Part shown: positions 45,798-53,722 of the stretch, piece after piece
Layout of the letters: each line of letters starts with the position of its first letter
Position numbering within the stretch: the stretch's first letter is position 1
Source of the DNA: Leisingera daeponensis DSM 23529
Lineage (GTDB): Bacteria > Pseudomonadota > Alphaproteobacteria > Rhodobacterales > Rhodobacteraceae
Direction of reading: 5' to 3'
Assembly: GCF_000473145.1 (NCBI RefSeq)
Contig: NZ_KI421500.1
Location: forward strand, 1,612,225-1,676,224
Length of the DNA stretch: 64,000 nt
Notes under the pieces: model-generated
Database searches by the model: none
Seen by the model: only the letters and a program-made list of their open reading frames with translations
What the model was told of the DNA's origin: nothing
Translations under genes and position numbers: made by a program

Positions 45798-45841
45798 GAA
45801 TGTGCGGCCCTAAGAGCGCAGGCCGCACAGAAGAACGCGGA

Positions 45842-46858
45842 TCAGGATGTCCAGCGGGCCTTGTGGTCAAAGGCGGCATCATATCCGAACAGTGCCGCCG
45901 CGCCGCCGGTGTGCAGGAAGACGACACGCTCGCCCTTCTTGAAATGCCCTTTGCGGATCAGGTCGATAAAGCCTGCGGCCCCTTTGGCGGAGTAGACCGG
46001 ATCCAGCAGGATCGCCTCCAGCTCCGCAAACATGCGGATCGCTTCCAGGCCGCCTTCGGTCGGGATGCCGTAGCCCTCACCGACGTAATCGGTATTGGCC
46101 ACAACATCCTCGCGCTGAACGACCCCGGCGCAGCCGAGCTTCTCCGCTGTGGCGCAGGCCAGATTATAAACGTTCTCTTCCTGCTTGGGCTTGGGCGCGC
46201 GGACACCGATACCCAGAAGCGGGATCTGCGCGTTCATTGCCTTCAGGCCGGTGATCAGCCCCGCCTGGGTTCCCGCAGAGCCGGTGGCGTGGACGATATG
46301 GTCGATCTTCAGCCCGCCGGCATTGGTCTGCTGCAGGATCTCGAAGGCGCAGTTCACATAGCCAAGCGCGCCGGTCGGGTTGGAGCCGCCGCCGGGGATC
46401 GTGTAGACTTTCCGGCCGTCCGCACGGAATTTCTCGGCCACGGCCTCCATTTCCGCATTCATGTCCAGCCCGCCGGGGCGTTTTTCAGTTGTAGCGCCAT
46501 GCAGGTGGTCCAGCAGCACGTTGCCATTGTTGTTGTAGTTCTCGTTGTTGGATCCTGTCCGGTCTTCCAGCAGGATGTGGCAGTCCAGCCCCAGCTTGGC
46601 TGCAAATGCCGCGGTCTGGCGGGCATGGTTCGATTGAGTGGCGCCCTGGGTCATGACCATATCGGCCCCTTCCAGCTCTGCCTCGGCCATCAGGAATTCC
46701 AGCTTTCGGGTCTTGTTGCCGCCGGTGGACAGGCCGGTGCAATCGTCCCGCTTGATCCAGATCTCGGGCCCGCCCAGTTCCTTGCTCAGACGGTCGAGCC
46801 GCTCCAGCGGGGTGGGCAGATGGGCGATGAAACGGCGGGGGAAGCGGGCAAGATGCAT
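45842..46858 (-). CDS. cuyA: L-cysteate sulfo-lyase (PLP enzyme, D-cysteine desulfhydrase family)
   Basis: 338 residues of the ACC deaminase/D-cysteine desulfhydrase fold. The PLP lysine is at about 49 in [17 protein letters not shown], followed by [23 protein letters not shown] and the Ser/Thr-rich phosphate loop [12 protein letters not shown]. CuyA of Ruegeria pomeroyi converts L-cysteate to pyruvate, ammonium and sulfite. Assignment to CuyA over D-cysteine desulfhydrase or ACC deaminase comes from overall resemblance plus the adjacent UPF0324 exporter and divergent LysR gene (cuyRZA arrangement). The ATG at 46858 follows AGGAGAG. The divergent gap has clear LysR-type binding motifs. Confidence 0.82.
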   Translation of the reverse strand: MHLARFPRRFIAHLPTPLERLDRLSKELGGPEIWIKRDDCTGLSTGGNKTRKLEFLMAEAELEGADMVMTQGATQSNHARQTAAFAAKLGLDCHILLEDRTGSNNENYNNNGNVLLDHLHGATTEKRPGGLDMNAEMEAVAEKFRADGRKVYTIPGGGSNPTGALGYVNCAFEILQQTNAGGLKIDHIVHATGSAGTQAGLITGLKAMNAQIPLLGIGVRAPKPKQEENVYNLACATAEKLGCAGVVQREDVVANTDYVGEGYGIPTEGGLEAIRMFAELEAILLDPVYSAKGAAGFIDLIRKGHFKKGERVVFLHTGGAAALFGYDAAFDHKARWTS

Positions 46859-46881
46859 GGGGCTCTCCTAAGGTGGATTTG

Positions 46882-46950
46882 ATGCAAGTTAACTGGCCTT
46901 AATCCGGTAAACTAATGCAAAATTTGCACCACAAATTGCCAGTCTTGCAT
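46882..46950. promoter_or_regulatory. LysR-type operator between cuyA and cuyR
   Basis: TGCAAAATTTGCA (46916-46928) is a perfect palindrome about a central base and fits the T-N11-A motif of LysR regulators. Outer half-sites ATGCAAG (46882-46888) and CTTGCAT (46944-46950) flank it symmetrically in opposite orientation. This four-half-site layout suits a tetrameric LysR bound between divergent genes. Confidence 0.75.
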
Positions 46951-46980
46951 GTTATTGGATTTTCCAAGTAATCTGCCGCC

Positions 46981-47877
46981 ATGCAACTGGACTGGATTGA
47001 CGACATACTTGCGGTGATTGACACCGGCTCGCTGGCGCGCGCGGCGGATCAGCGCCTGCTGACCCAGCCCGCCTTCACCCGGCGGGTGCGCGGCATCGAG
47101 AGCCGCCTTGGTGTCAATCTCTTTGACCGCTCCCGCAAACCGGTGACGATCCTGCCCGGCGTGATGGCGATGGAGCCTGAACTGCGCGAACTCAGCGCCC
47201 GCCTGCGCCGCCTGGAGCACGACCTGAAGATATCGGTTGAGAGCGGCGGCCGCGGCGTTGCCTTTGCCTGCCAGCACGCGATCACGGCAACCATATCGCC
47301 CTGGATCGTGAAACTGCTGACCTCGGCGCAGGACCAGCCGGTCCGGGTGCGCTCCGGCAACCGCGATGCCTGCCTGATGCAGCTGTTGTCAGGCGATGCG
47401 GATTTCGCCGTCGCTTATGACTGGACCGGCGGCGGAAACCTTGCGCTTCCCGATGCCTTCGGCACCCGCGCATTGGGAACCGACCAGCTGGTGCCGGTGG
47501 CAGCGCCCTCCCTTATGGCCGCGCTGGAGCAAACAGAAATCCCCGCAATCACCTACCCGTCCGATGTGTTTCTCGGCCGGGTAGCCAGCCACGCAATTCA
47601 TCCCCGGCTGCCGGACGGCACCGTGCTGCTGCCCAAGGCCGAAACTGCGCTGACGCTGGCGGCCTGCGAATATGCGCTGGACGGGATCGGCGTGGCTTGG
47701 CTGCCCCTAAGCCTGGTCAGGCCGCATCTTGAAGCCTCCCGCCTGCTGCGCGTGCCCGGCCTGCCCGCGGAAGAGCTGAGCGTGGTGATGATCCGCCTCG
47801 CCGGGCGCAGCAGCCGTCAGGAGGAAACCGTCTGGCGCCTGCTGGGCGATGCGCCGGACTGCCCCGGCCTCTCATAG
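46981..47877 (+). CDS. cuyR: LysR-family regulator, putative cuyR
   Basis: 298 residues. The N-terminal winged HTH reads LAVIDTGSLARAADQRLLTQPAFTRRVRGIESRLGVNLFDR; the C-terminal part is a LysR substrate-binding domain (residues about 90-290). It is divergent from cuyA with a 122-base gap containing a T-N11-A palindrome, the standard arrangement for a LysR activator and its target. By position it should control the cuyA and exporter genes with cysteate or a product as inducer; this is inference. Its 3' end overlaps the next, convergent LysR gene by 6 bases. Confidence 0.78.
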   Translation: MQLDWIDDILAVIDTGSLARAADQRLLTQPAFTRRVRGIESRLGVNLFDRSRKPVTILPGVMAMEPELRELSARLRRLEHDLKISVESGGRGVAFACQHAITATISPWIVKLLTSAQDQPVRVRSGNRDACLMQLLSGDADFAVAYDWTGGGNLALPDAFGTRALGTDQLVPVAAPSLMAALEQTEIPAITYPSDVFLGRVASHAIHPRLPDGTVLLPKAETALTLAACEYALDGIGVAWLPLSLVRPHLEASRLLRVPGLPAEELSVVMIRLAGRSSRQEETVWRLLGDAPDCPGLS

Positions 47878-48756
47878 CGCTTCCCACACCTGCAGCCCGG
47901 TCTTGTCCAGGCGTTCAAGCGAGCAGAACAGCGACAGGGTCAGCTGCGCCTGCCAGGCAGGGCCGCCGACCTGAACCACCCGGCCTGCGGCCAGCTCCGC
48001 CGCCACCACGCTTTCGGGCAGCCAGGCGATACCGCTGCCGGACAGCATCCGGCGTTTGATCGCCTCGGTCAGCGCATCCATGTAGCGCAGCGACAAGGGC
48101 GGCGTGCGGCTGCCGATGGTCTGATCAACCACCGACCCGAGGAAACTGCTGGGATCATAGCCGAGATAGGGAAACGGCCCGCGCCCGCCGCGATCCAGAT
48201 CCCATCCCCCGGCGTGTGCCGCGGCGGCCTCCGCCACCGGCAGCATCAGCTCCACGCCGATGTCCTTGCGGGCAAACTGCGCCTCATCGAACACCGGCTG
48301 CACGTCCTTGTGCCGGTAATACAGCAGAAAATCGCAGGTGCCTTCTGACAAAAGCTGGCAGCAGGTTCGCAGGTTGTCCGAATAGATCCGCACCCGCAGG
48401 TTCGGGATGCTGTCCTCCAGTTCGGCGATCCGCAGCGACAGGTAATTGACCGAGATCGTGTGCAGCACGGCGACCCGCTGAAACGCTGTGCTGCCCTGCT
48501 CCTTCGCCCGCAGGGTCTGGCGGATGTCGGTAAGGTTCGCAATCAGCTCCAGCGCCACCGGCAGAAACTGCTGACCCGCCTCGGACAGCTGCACCGGGTA
48601 GCTGGACCGTTTGATCAGCGGCACCCCCATCCAGATCTCCAGCGATTTGATCCGCCGGCTGAAGGCGGACTGGGTGATGTTCCGCTCCTCCGCAGCGCGG
48701 GTAAAATTCAGCGTCCGCGCCAGGCAGGTAAAATCCCGCAGCCAGTTGATGTCCAA
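47872..48756 (-). CDS. LysR-family regulator of the TRAP operon
   Basis: 294 residues with HTH NWLRDFTCLARTLNFTRAAEERNITQSAFSRRIKSLEIWMG and a substrate-binding domain. I use a TTG start (48754-48756) because GGAGGGG sits 4 bases upstream and the resulting N-terminus matches LysR proteins; an ATG 6 codons earlier would add residues with a poorer site. It is divergent from a TRAP transporter operon, and the gap holds a palindrome CTATGC-N7-GCATAG. It probably controls that operon. It meets cuyR tail to tail with overlapping ends. Confidence 0.85.
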   Translation of the reverse strand: MDINWLRDFTCLARTLNFTRAAEERNITQSAFSRRIKSLEIWMGVPLIKRSSYPVQLSEAGQQFLPVALELIANLTDIRQTLRAKEQGSTAFQRVAVLHTISVNYLSLRIAELEDSIPNLRVRIYSDNLRTCCQLLSEGTCDFLLYYRHKDVQPVFDEAQFARKDIGVELMLPVAEAAAAHAGGWDLDRGGRGPFPYLGYDPSSFLGSVVDQTIGSRTPPLSLRYMDALTEAIKRRMLSGSGIAWLPESVVAAELAAGRVVQVGGPAWQAQLTLSLFCSLERLDKTGLQVWEAL

Positions 48757-48798
48757 TGTACCCCTCCAGTTCATTCCCAAAGCTCTGGAAACAAACAT

Positions 48799-48817
48799 CT
48801 ATGCGGCTTTTGCATAG
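48799..48817. promoter_or_regulatory. LysR-type operator before the TRAP operon
   Basis: CTATGC (48799-48804) and GCATAG (48812-48817) are inverted about 7 bases and contain a T-N11-A core (48802 to 48814). It is about 43 bases upstream of the LysR gene start and 156 bases before dctP, placed for autoregulation and divergent activation. Confidence 0.65.
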
Positions 48818-48972
48818 TTTAATGTATTTTTTGAGTTAGCCAACCCCGCACGGCAGCACCTAGCCTTCTGGTCAGGCATCCCGGGCCTCAGGCCAAAATC
48901 ACCAGAAGGGGGAGCCGCGGGTCCGGCGTCCGTGAGAGGCGCCACAAAGCCCGAGTTTCAAGGGAGGAACGA

Positions 48973-49956
48973 ATGATCAGAACGACAACATCCGCGGTTG
49001 CCCTGGCGGCTGCCCTGGCCGCAGGCGCGGCCTCCGCCGAGACCACGCTGCGCCTCAGCACCTACGTGAACGAATCCGACATCCGCTATCAGGGTTTCAC
49101 CCATTTTGCGGAGCTGGTGGCGGAAAAGACCGGCGGCTCCGTCAAGGTTGAGGTGTTCCCCTCGGCCACGCTGCACGGCTGGTCCGAGGGCGTGGATTCC
49201 GTTCAGGGCGGCGTCTCCGACATCAGCTGGATCAACGCCGACAACCGCCTGCCTTGCTACGCGGTCACCTCGCTCTACCCCGCCGAGGTGAGCCTGGAGG
49301 ACCAGACCGGGCTTGATGCTGCCTATGCCGAGCTGATCCGGGATGAGGCGGCAAACGCCGGCCTGGTGCCGCTGTTCAACTCGAATTACTCCTACGATCA
49401 GGAATGGTGGTTCGAAGAGCCGATCAGCGACATCGGCAAACTCGACGGCAAGCTGGTGCGCTCGATTGGTCCGCTGGTCAGCATGATGATCGAGACCTGG
49501 GGCGGCGAGCCTGTATTCGTGGCGCCCAAGGAAGTGTTCCAATCGGCCGAACGCGGTGTCGTCGACGGCATCAACATGGGGGTTGCCACCTACAGCTCCT
49601 GGAAGCTGTGGACCGTGATGCCCTACATGGTCAACGCCAACCTGTTCTACGGCAACATCCAATACATGATGAACAAGAACAAGTTCGACGCCCTGACCGC
49701 AGAGGAACAGGCGGCTCTGACCGCTGCGGCGGCAGAGACCGAAAAATGGCTGCAGCCGCGCTATGAGGCCTGGGTCGACCAGCAGGTTGGCAATGCGGTC
49801 ATGCAGGGCGGCGGTGCGGCGGTGTCCATTCCGGACGAGCAGCGCGAAGCCTTGATCGCCAGCGTCAAACCCAAGTGGGATGAAACGGTGAACGAGGCCT
49901 GCGGCGCGGAAATGGCCGACAGCATCCGCTCCCTTCTGGCAAGCCACGCGCCCTAA
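48973..49956 (+). CDS. TRAP transporter substrate-binding protein (DctP family)
   Basis: 327 residues. A signal peptide (first ~22 residues, cut after AASA) leads to a DctP-type domain with VEVFPSATLHGWSEGVDSVQGGVSDISW and GKLVRSIGPLV, where the Arg is the usual carboxylate-binding residue of TRAP binding proteins. It captures the substrate in the periplasm for the DctQM membrane pair. AGGGAGGAACGA precedes the ATG. The ligand cannot be read; an organic acid (possibly sulfonate or carboxylate) is the family expectation. Confidence 0.9.
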   Translation: MIRTTTSAVALAAALAAGAASAETTLRLSTYVNESDIRYQGFTHFAELVAEKTGGSVKVEVFPSATLHGWSEGVDSVQGGVSDISWINADNRLPCYAVTSLYPAEVSLEDQTGLDAAYAELIRDEAANAGLVPLFNSNYSYDQEWWFEEPISDIGKLDGKLVRSIGPLVSMMIETWGGEPVFVAPKEVFQSAERGVVDGINMGVATYSSWKLWTVMPYMVNANLFYGNIQYMMNKNKFDALTAEEQAALTAAAAETEKWLQPRYEAWVDQQVGNAVMQGGGAAVSIPDEQREALIASVKPKWDETVNEACGAEMADSIRSLLASHAP

Positions 49957-50031
49957 GGCTTCCCCCCGGCCCGGCGGTGCGGCCACTTGCCCGCCGCCGG
50001 GATCTGAACACCTCCAACAAGGAGCCCTGTC

Positions 50032-50541
50032 ATGGATGACGGTTTAGACCGCCTGATCCGGGCCGTGGAACGCGCCGTCGTCTGGCTGGCCGGAGCGGGC
50101 GCCGCTGTGGTTCTGTTGCAGATGCTGTGGATTTCTTACGGTGTCTTCGTGCGCTACGGCCTCGGGAAACCCGACCGGATGGTCACCGAAGCCACGGCCC
50201 TGCTTTTGTTTCCGGTTGCCTTTGCCGGCCTCGCCTACGCCCTGCGCGAAGACGCCTTTCCCAAGGTCACGATGATCACTGAGCTGCTTCGCCCCGGCGC
50301 CCGGCGGCTGCTGGATATCGTCAACCATATCCTGATGCTGGGCGTTGGCAGTTTCTTTGCCTATGCCGGCGTCAGCGCCACGATCCGCTCGTTCAACTCC
50401 GGCGTTGCCTCCGAAATCCTGCACTGGCCCCGTTATTTGTTCTGGGCCCCCGGCGCCACGGCGCTGGTGCTGTTCTCACTTTATGCCGCGCTGCGTCTGA
50501 TCCGGCTGATCCGCACCCCGGCCCCGTCGGGAGACCTCTAA
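50032..50541 (+). CDS. TRAP transporter small permease (DctQ)
   Basis: 169 residues with four membrane helices; VRYGLGKPDRMVTEATALLLFPVAFAGLAYALRE carries the usual DctQ features. It couples DctM to the binding protein. ACAAGGAGCCCTGTC precedes the ATG at 50032. The stop shares one base with the dctM start (TAATG). Confidence 0.9.
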   Translation: MDDGLDRLIRAVERAVVWLAGAGAAVVLLQMLWISYGVFVRYGLGKPDRMVTEATALLLFPVAFAGLAYALREDAFPKVTMITELLRPGARRLLDIVNHILMLGVGSFFAYAGVSATIRSFNSGVASEILHWPRYLFWAPGATALVLFSLYAALRLIRLIRTPAPSGDL

Positions 50542-51842
50542 TGGAATGGTATACTGTCGGCCTCGGCCTGCTGGGGCTGCTGATGATGTTCATCACCATC
50601 GGCCTGCCCATCCCCTTTGCCCTGGCGGCGGCCTCGCTGCCCTTTCTCTGGCAGATCCAGGGCTGGGAAACCTCCATTGTCTCGTCTGAGCTGAAGCTCT
50701 GGGGCGTCTGGATCGATTACATCCTGCTGGCGGTGCCGCTGTTCGTGTTCCTGGGTGAACTGATCGGACGCTCCAGCATCGGGCCCAACCTCTACCAATT
50801 CCTGCATCAGGGCGTGCGGATCAAGGGCTCTGCGGCCTATGGCTCCATCGGGGCAAGTGCAGGTTTCGGCGCGGTCTGCGGTTCCTCGATGGTGGGGGCG
50901 CTCACCATCGGCGGCGTCGCGCTGCCGGAAATGCTGCGGCTGGGCTATGGCAAGCGCCTGTCCAGCGGCGTGCTCGCCGCGGGCGGCACCCTGTCGGTGC
51001 TGATCCCGCCCAGCCTCATCCTGCTGTTTTACGGCATCGTCACCGACCAAAGTATCGGCGACCTGTTTATTGCGGGCGTCATCCCCGGACTGATCCTGGT
51101 TTCCAGCTTCGTGGTGGTGGTGCTGATCTGGGGCATGATGAAGCCTGAGGACATTCCCGGCCGCGAAGACGCCGCAAAGATGCCGCTGAAGATGATCCTC
51201 AGCACCATCGGCCCGGTCATCCTGATCGGTCTGGTGATCACCGTTGCGATCTATGCCGGCATCGCCACTCCGACCGAAGCGGCTGCGGTTGCCGCCCTCC
51301 TGACCGTGGTGCTGGCCTTCTGGGTCGGTGACCTCAACTGGCAGGGTTTCAAGGGCGCCATCTTCGCCACCATGCGCACCATGGGCTACCTCGGGCTGCT
51401 GCTCTCGGCCGGCGTGCTGTTCGGCTTTGTGCTGACCTACTACCGGGTGCCGCAGCAGTTCACCGACCTGTTCCTGTCCTTCGAGCTGTCGCCTTATACC
51501 GTACTCGCCATCGTGCTGGTCTTCTACATCGTGCTTGGCATGTTCCTGGAACCGGTGTCGATGACCTTCATCACGCTGCCGACCATCTACCCGTTAATGG
51601 ACGCGGCAGGCTTCGATCTGATCTGGTTCGGCGTTGTTTACACCATCACCATGGAAATCGCGGTGCTGACGCCGCCAGTGGGACTGAACCTCTATGTGAT
51701 CCAGGCCATCGGCCGCGAACAGGTGAGCATCGGCGACGTGATCATGGGCTGCCTGCCCTTCATCGCCGCCATGATCCTGCTCATCTCCATTCTCATCCTG
51801 TCGCCCGATGTGGCGCTTTGGCTGCCGGAGCAGATGCGCTAA
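50541..51842 (+). CDS. TRAP transporter large permease (DctM)
   Basis: 433 residues with about twelve membrane segments; typical DctM stretches are GASAGFGAVCGSSMVGALTIGGVALPEML, AAGGTLSVLIPPSLILLFYGIVTDQSIG and MEIAVLTPPVGLNLYVIQAI. It forms the sodium-coupled transport channel with DctQ. Both ends overlap neighbours by one base (TAATG), so dctQ, dctM and the hydrolase gene are translationally coupled and made in fixed ratio. Confidence 0.93.
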   Translation: MEWYTVGLGLLGLLMMFITIGLPIPFALAAASLPFLWQIQGWETSIVSSELKLWGVWIDYILLAVPLFVFLGELIGRSSIGPNLYQFLHQGVRIKGSAAYGSIGASAGFGAVCGSSMVGALTIGGVALPEMLRLGYGKRLSSGVLAAGGTLSVLIPPSLILLFYGIVTDQSIGDLFIAGVIPGLILVSSFVVVVLIWGMMKPEDIPGREDAAKMPLKMILSTIGPVILIGLVITVAIYAGIATPTEAAAVAALLTVVLAFWVGDLNWQGFKGAIFATMRTMGYLGLLLSAGVLFGFVLTYYRVPQQFTDLFLSFELSPYTVLAIVLVFYIVLGMFLEPVSMTFITLPTIYPLMDAAGFDLIWFGVVYTITMEIAVLTPPVGLNLYVIQAIGREQVSIGDVIMGCLPFIAAMILLISILILSPDVALWLPEQMR

Positions 51843-52600
51843 TGCCGAAACTTCCCTATGTGCGTGCCGGATCCGGCCCGGTTCTGGTCTTGGTGCACGG
51901 CTACCTGGGCGGCGCTGCCCAGTGGCAGAGCGAGATCGATGCTTTCAGCGGAGAGTACGATGTGATCGCGCCCAACCTTCCGGGGTTTGCCGCCGCAGCC
52001 GGCCAGCCGGGCTGCAGCACAATCCGCGCAATGGCAGAGGCGGTTCTCACGCTTCTCGATGACTTGGGCGTTCGCGAGTTCATTCTGATGGGCCATTCGA
52101 TGGGCGGCATGATCGCGCAGGAAATGGCAGCGGCCCGGCCCGCCGCTGTGCAGAAGCTGATCCTCTATGGCACTGGCCCGCTAGGCCTCATGCCAGACCG
52201 TTTCGAACCCATCACGGTATCGCGTGAAAGGCTGCTGTCTGACGGCGTGGCAAAGACCATCACACGCATCGGGGCAACCTGGTTCAAAGCCGGAGACGCC
52301 GCGCGGGGCTACCCTCTGCTGACGGAAATCGGCGCACAGGCCAGCCCCCAGGCCGCTTTGGCCGCGCTGGAAGCGATGGCGGGCTGGGATGGACGTCAGG
52401 CACTGCCGCGGCTGACCATGCCGACGCTGGTTGTCTGGGGGGACTCCGACCGCTCTTACCGATGGCCCCAGGTTGAATCGCTGTGGACCAACCTGCCCAA
52501 CGTGCGCCTATCAGTGGTGCCAGGTGCATCCCATGCGGTTCATTTGGAGAAACCGGCCCTGTTCCAGTCCCTGATCCGCGACTTCCTGCAGGAAGACTGA
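51842..52600 (+). CDS. alpha/beta hydrolase of the TRAP operon
   Basis: 252 residues. The oxyanion region is VLVHGYLGGAAQW, the nucleophile elbow GHSMGGM with Ser86, the acid Asp in VVWGDSDRSYRW and the His in PGASHAVHLEKP, a complete triad of the 3-oxoadipate enol-lactonase/esterase group. The ATG at 51842 overlaps the dctM stop. No signal peptide is present, so it acts in the cytoplasm, probably on the compound imported by the TRAP system (an ester or lactone is the simplest reading). It could also be a haloperoxidase- or C-C-hydrolase-type member. Confidence 0.85.
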   Translation: MPKLPYVRAGSGPVLVLVHGYLGGAAQWQSEIDAFSGEYDVIAPNLPGFAAAAGQPGCSTIRAMAEAVLTLLDDLGVREFILMGHSMGGMIAQEMAAARPAAVQKLILYGTGPLGLMPDRFEPITVSRERLLSDGVAKTITRIGATWFKAGDAARGYPLLTEIGAQASPQAALAALEAMAGWDGRQALPRLTMPTLVVWGDSDRSYRWPQVESLWTNLPNVRLSVVPGASHAVHLEKPALFQSLIRDFLQED

Positions 52601-53014
52601 AGTGCCAACAAGTAACCATCGGATTCGCAGCGGCACTTGCTGTTCCGGGAGCAACCTGTTCTGCCTCTCCGCTTTCCGCAAGGGCAGTAGCTGGCAAAGG
52701 TCTGTTTTAGTCCCGCTCCTAGTGAATTGACCGTTCCTGCCTCGCTGCGCGCCGCAGAAATGGCCGGTTTCATCGCCGCTTCACAGCGCCAGATTTCAAG
52801 CGCATGCAGCATTTCCTCCGCTGCAAGCGCGCGCAGATAAAAACCAGGATGACCGGGTTGACCTCTAAACTGCCTATCGCTGCGACAGGCCTGAACGGCT
52901 TCTCTCCGCCGCAGACGAACCTGCCCGGCAAACATGCATCACAAAGGCGGGTTTCCTATTGGAAACGCCGGAAACGGACACATATTCCGCGCGTCTGCGT
53001 CATAATACTGCGTC
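52601..53014. other. 414-base gap, possible decayed repeat
   Basis: No intact gene. On the minus strand the stretch from about 52780 to 52650 translates as a run containing KPAISAARSEAGTVNSLGAG and then KQTFASYCP, which resembles degenerate dispersed pseudo-coding repeats I associate with Roseobacter intergenic DNA. It has no start or ribosome binding site. The last ~80 bases must contain the promoter of the GST gene. Confidence 0.35.
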
Positions 53015-53722
53015 ATGAAACCCGAGTACCGCCTGCATTACGCCCCCGACAACGCCTCGCTGGTCATCCGGCTGGTGCTGGAGGAGCTTGGCCAGCCGTA
53101 TGAAACCCTGCTGGTCGACCGCCGGGCGCAGGCGCAGAACAGCCCCGCCTACCGGGCGCTGAACCCGAACGGGCTGATCCCGGTGCTGGAAACACCCGAT
53201 GGCGCGGTGTTCGAGACCGCCGCGATCCTGCTGTGGCTCTCCGAACGCCACGCGGCGATGGCGCCGCAGCCCGGCAGCACGCACCGCGCCGCCTTCCTGA
53301 AATGGCTGTTCTTTGCCTCCAACACCCTGCACGCCGACCTGCGGATGCTGTTCTACCCGGACAAATACACCGGCGCGGAGAAGGCCCATCAGGACCAGCT
53401 GCAAACCGTGCTGCGCCAGCGGCTGCACGTGCATCTGACCCATCTCGACCAGGCCGCCGCCGCCCGCCCCGTCTGGCTCGGCGCGCCGCAGCCCTCTGTG
53501 CTGGACTATTACCTCGCCTGCCAGATCCGCTGGATGGCGCTCTACCCCGCGCAAGGGGACAAGTCCTGGTTCACCCTGGCCCATTACCCCAGCCTGCAGC
53601 GCCTCTGCGCCGCACTGGAACACCGTCCCGCCGTTTCTGCGGCGCGCGAGGCCGAGGGCCTCGGTGCCACCCCGTTCACTTCCCCGGCCTACGCCAATCC
53701 CCCAGAAGGATCAGCCACCTGA
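53015..53722 (+). CDS. glutathione S-transferase family protein
   Basis: 235 residues. N-terminal thioredoxin-like domain: YAPDNASLVIRLVLEELGQPYE, LNPNGLIPVLETPDG and the glutathione-binding FETAAILLWLSERH; the C-terminal domain is helical. There is no Cys at the catalytic position (YAPDNAS), so a Ser or Tyr type is likely. The stop overlaps the sdaA start by one base (TGATG), making it the first gene of a two-gene operon. A role beside serine deaminase is not obvious; it may only be transcriptionally linked. Confidence 0.85.
   Translation: MKPEYRLHYAPDNASLVIRLVLEELGQPYETLLVDRRAQAQNSPAYRALNPNGLIPVLETPDGAVFETAAILLWLSERHAAMAPQPGSTHRAAFLKWLFFASNTLHADLRMLFYPDKYTGAEKAHQDQLQTVLRQRLHVHLTHLDQAAAARPVWLGAPQPSVLDYYLACQIRWMALYPAQGDKSWFTLAHYPSLQRLCAALEHRPAVSAAREAEGLGATPFTSPAYANPPEGSAT

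Noticed and set aside
44721..52600. Genomic island or integrated element
   Set aside because: No integrase, transposase, tRNA junction or clear change in base composition is visible; the block looks like ordinary accessory metabolism.
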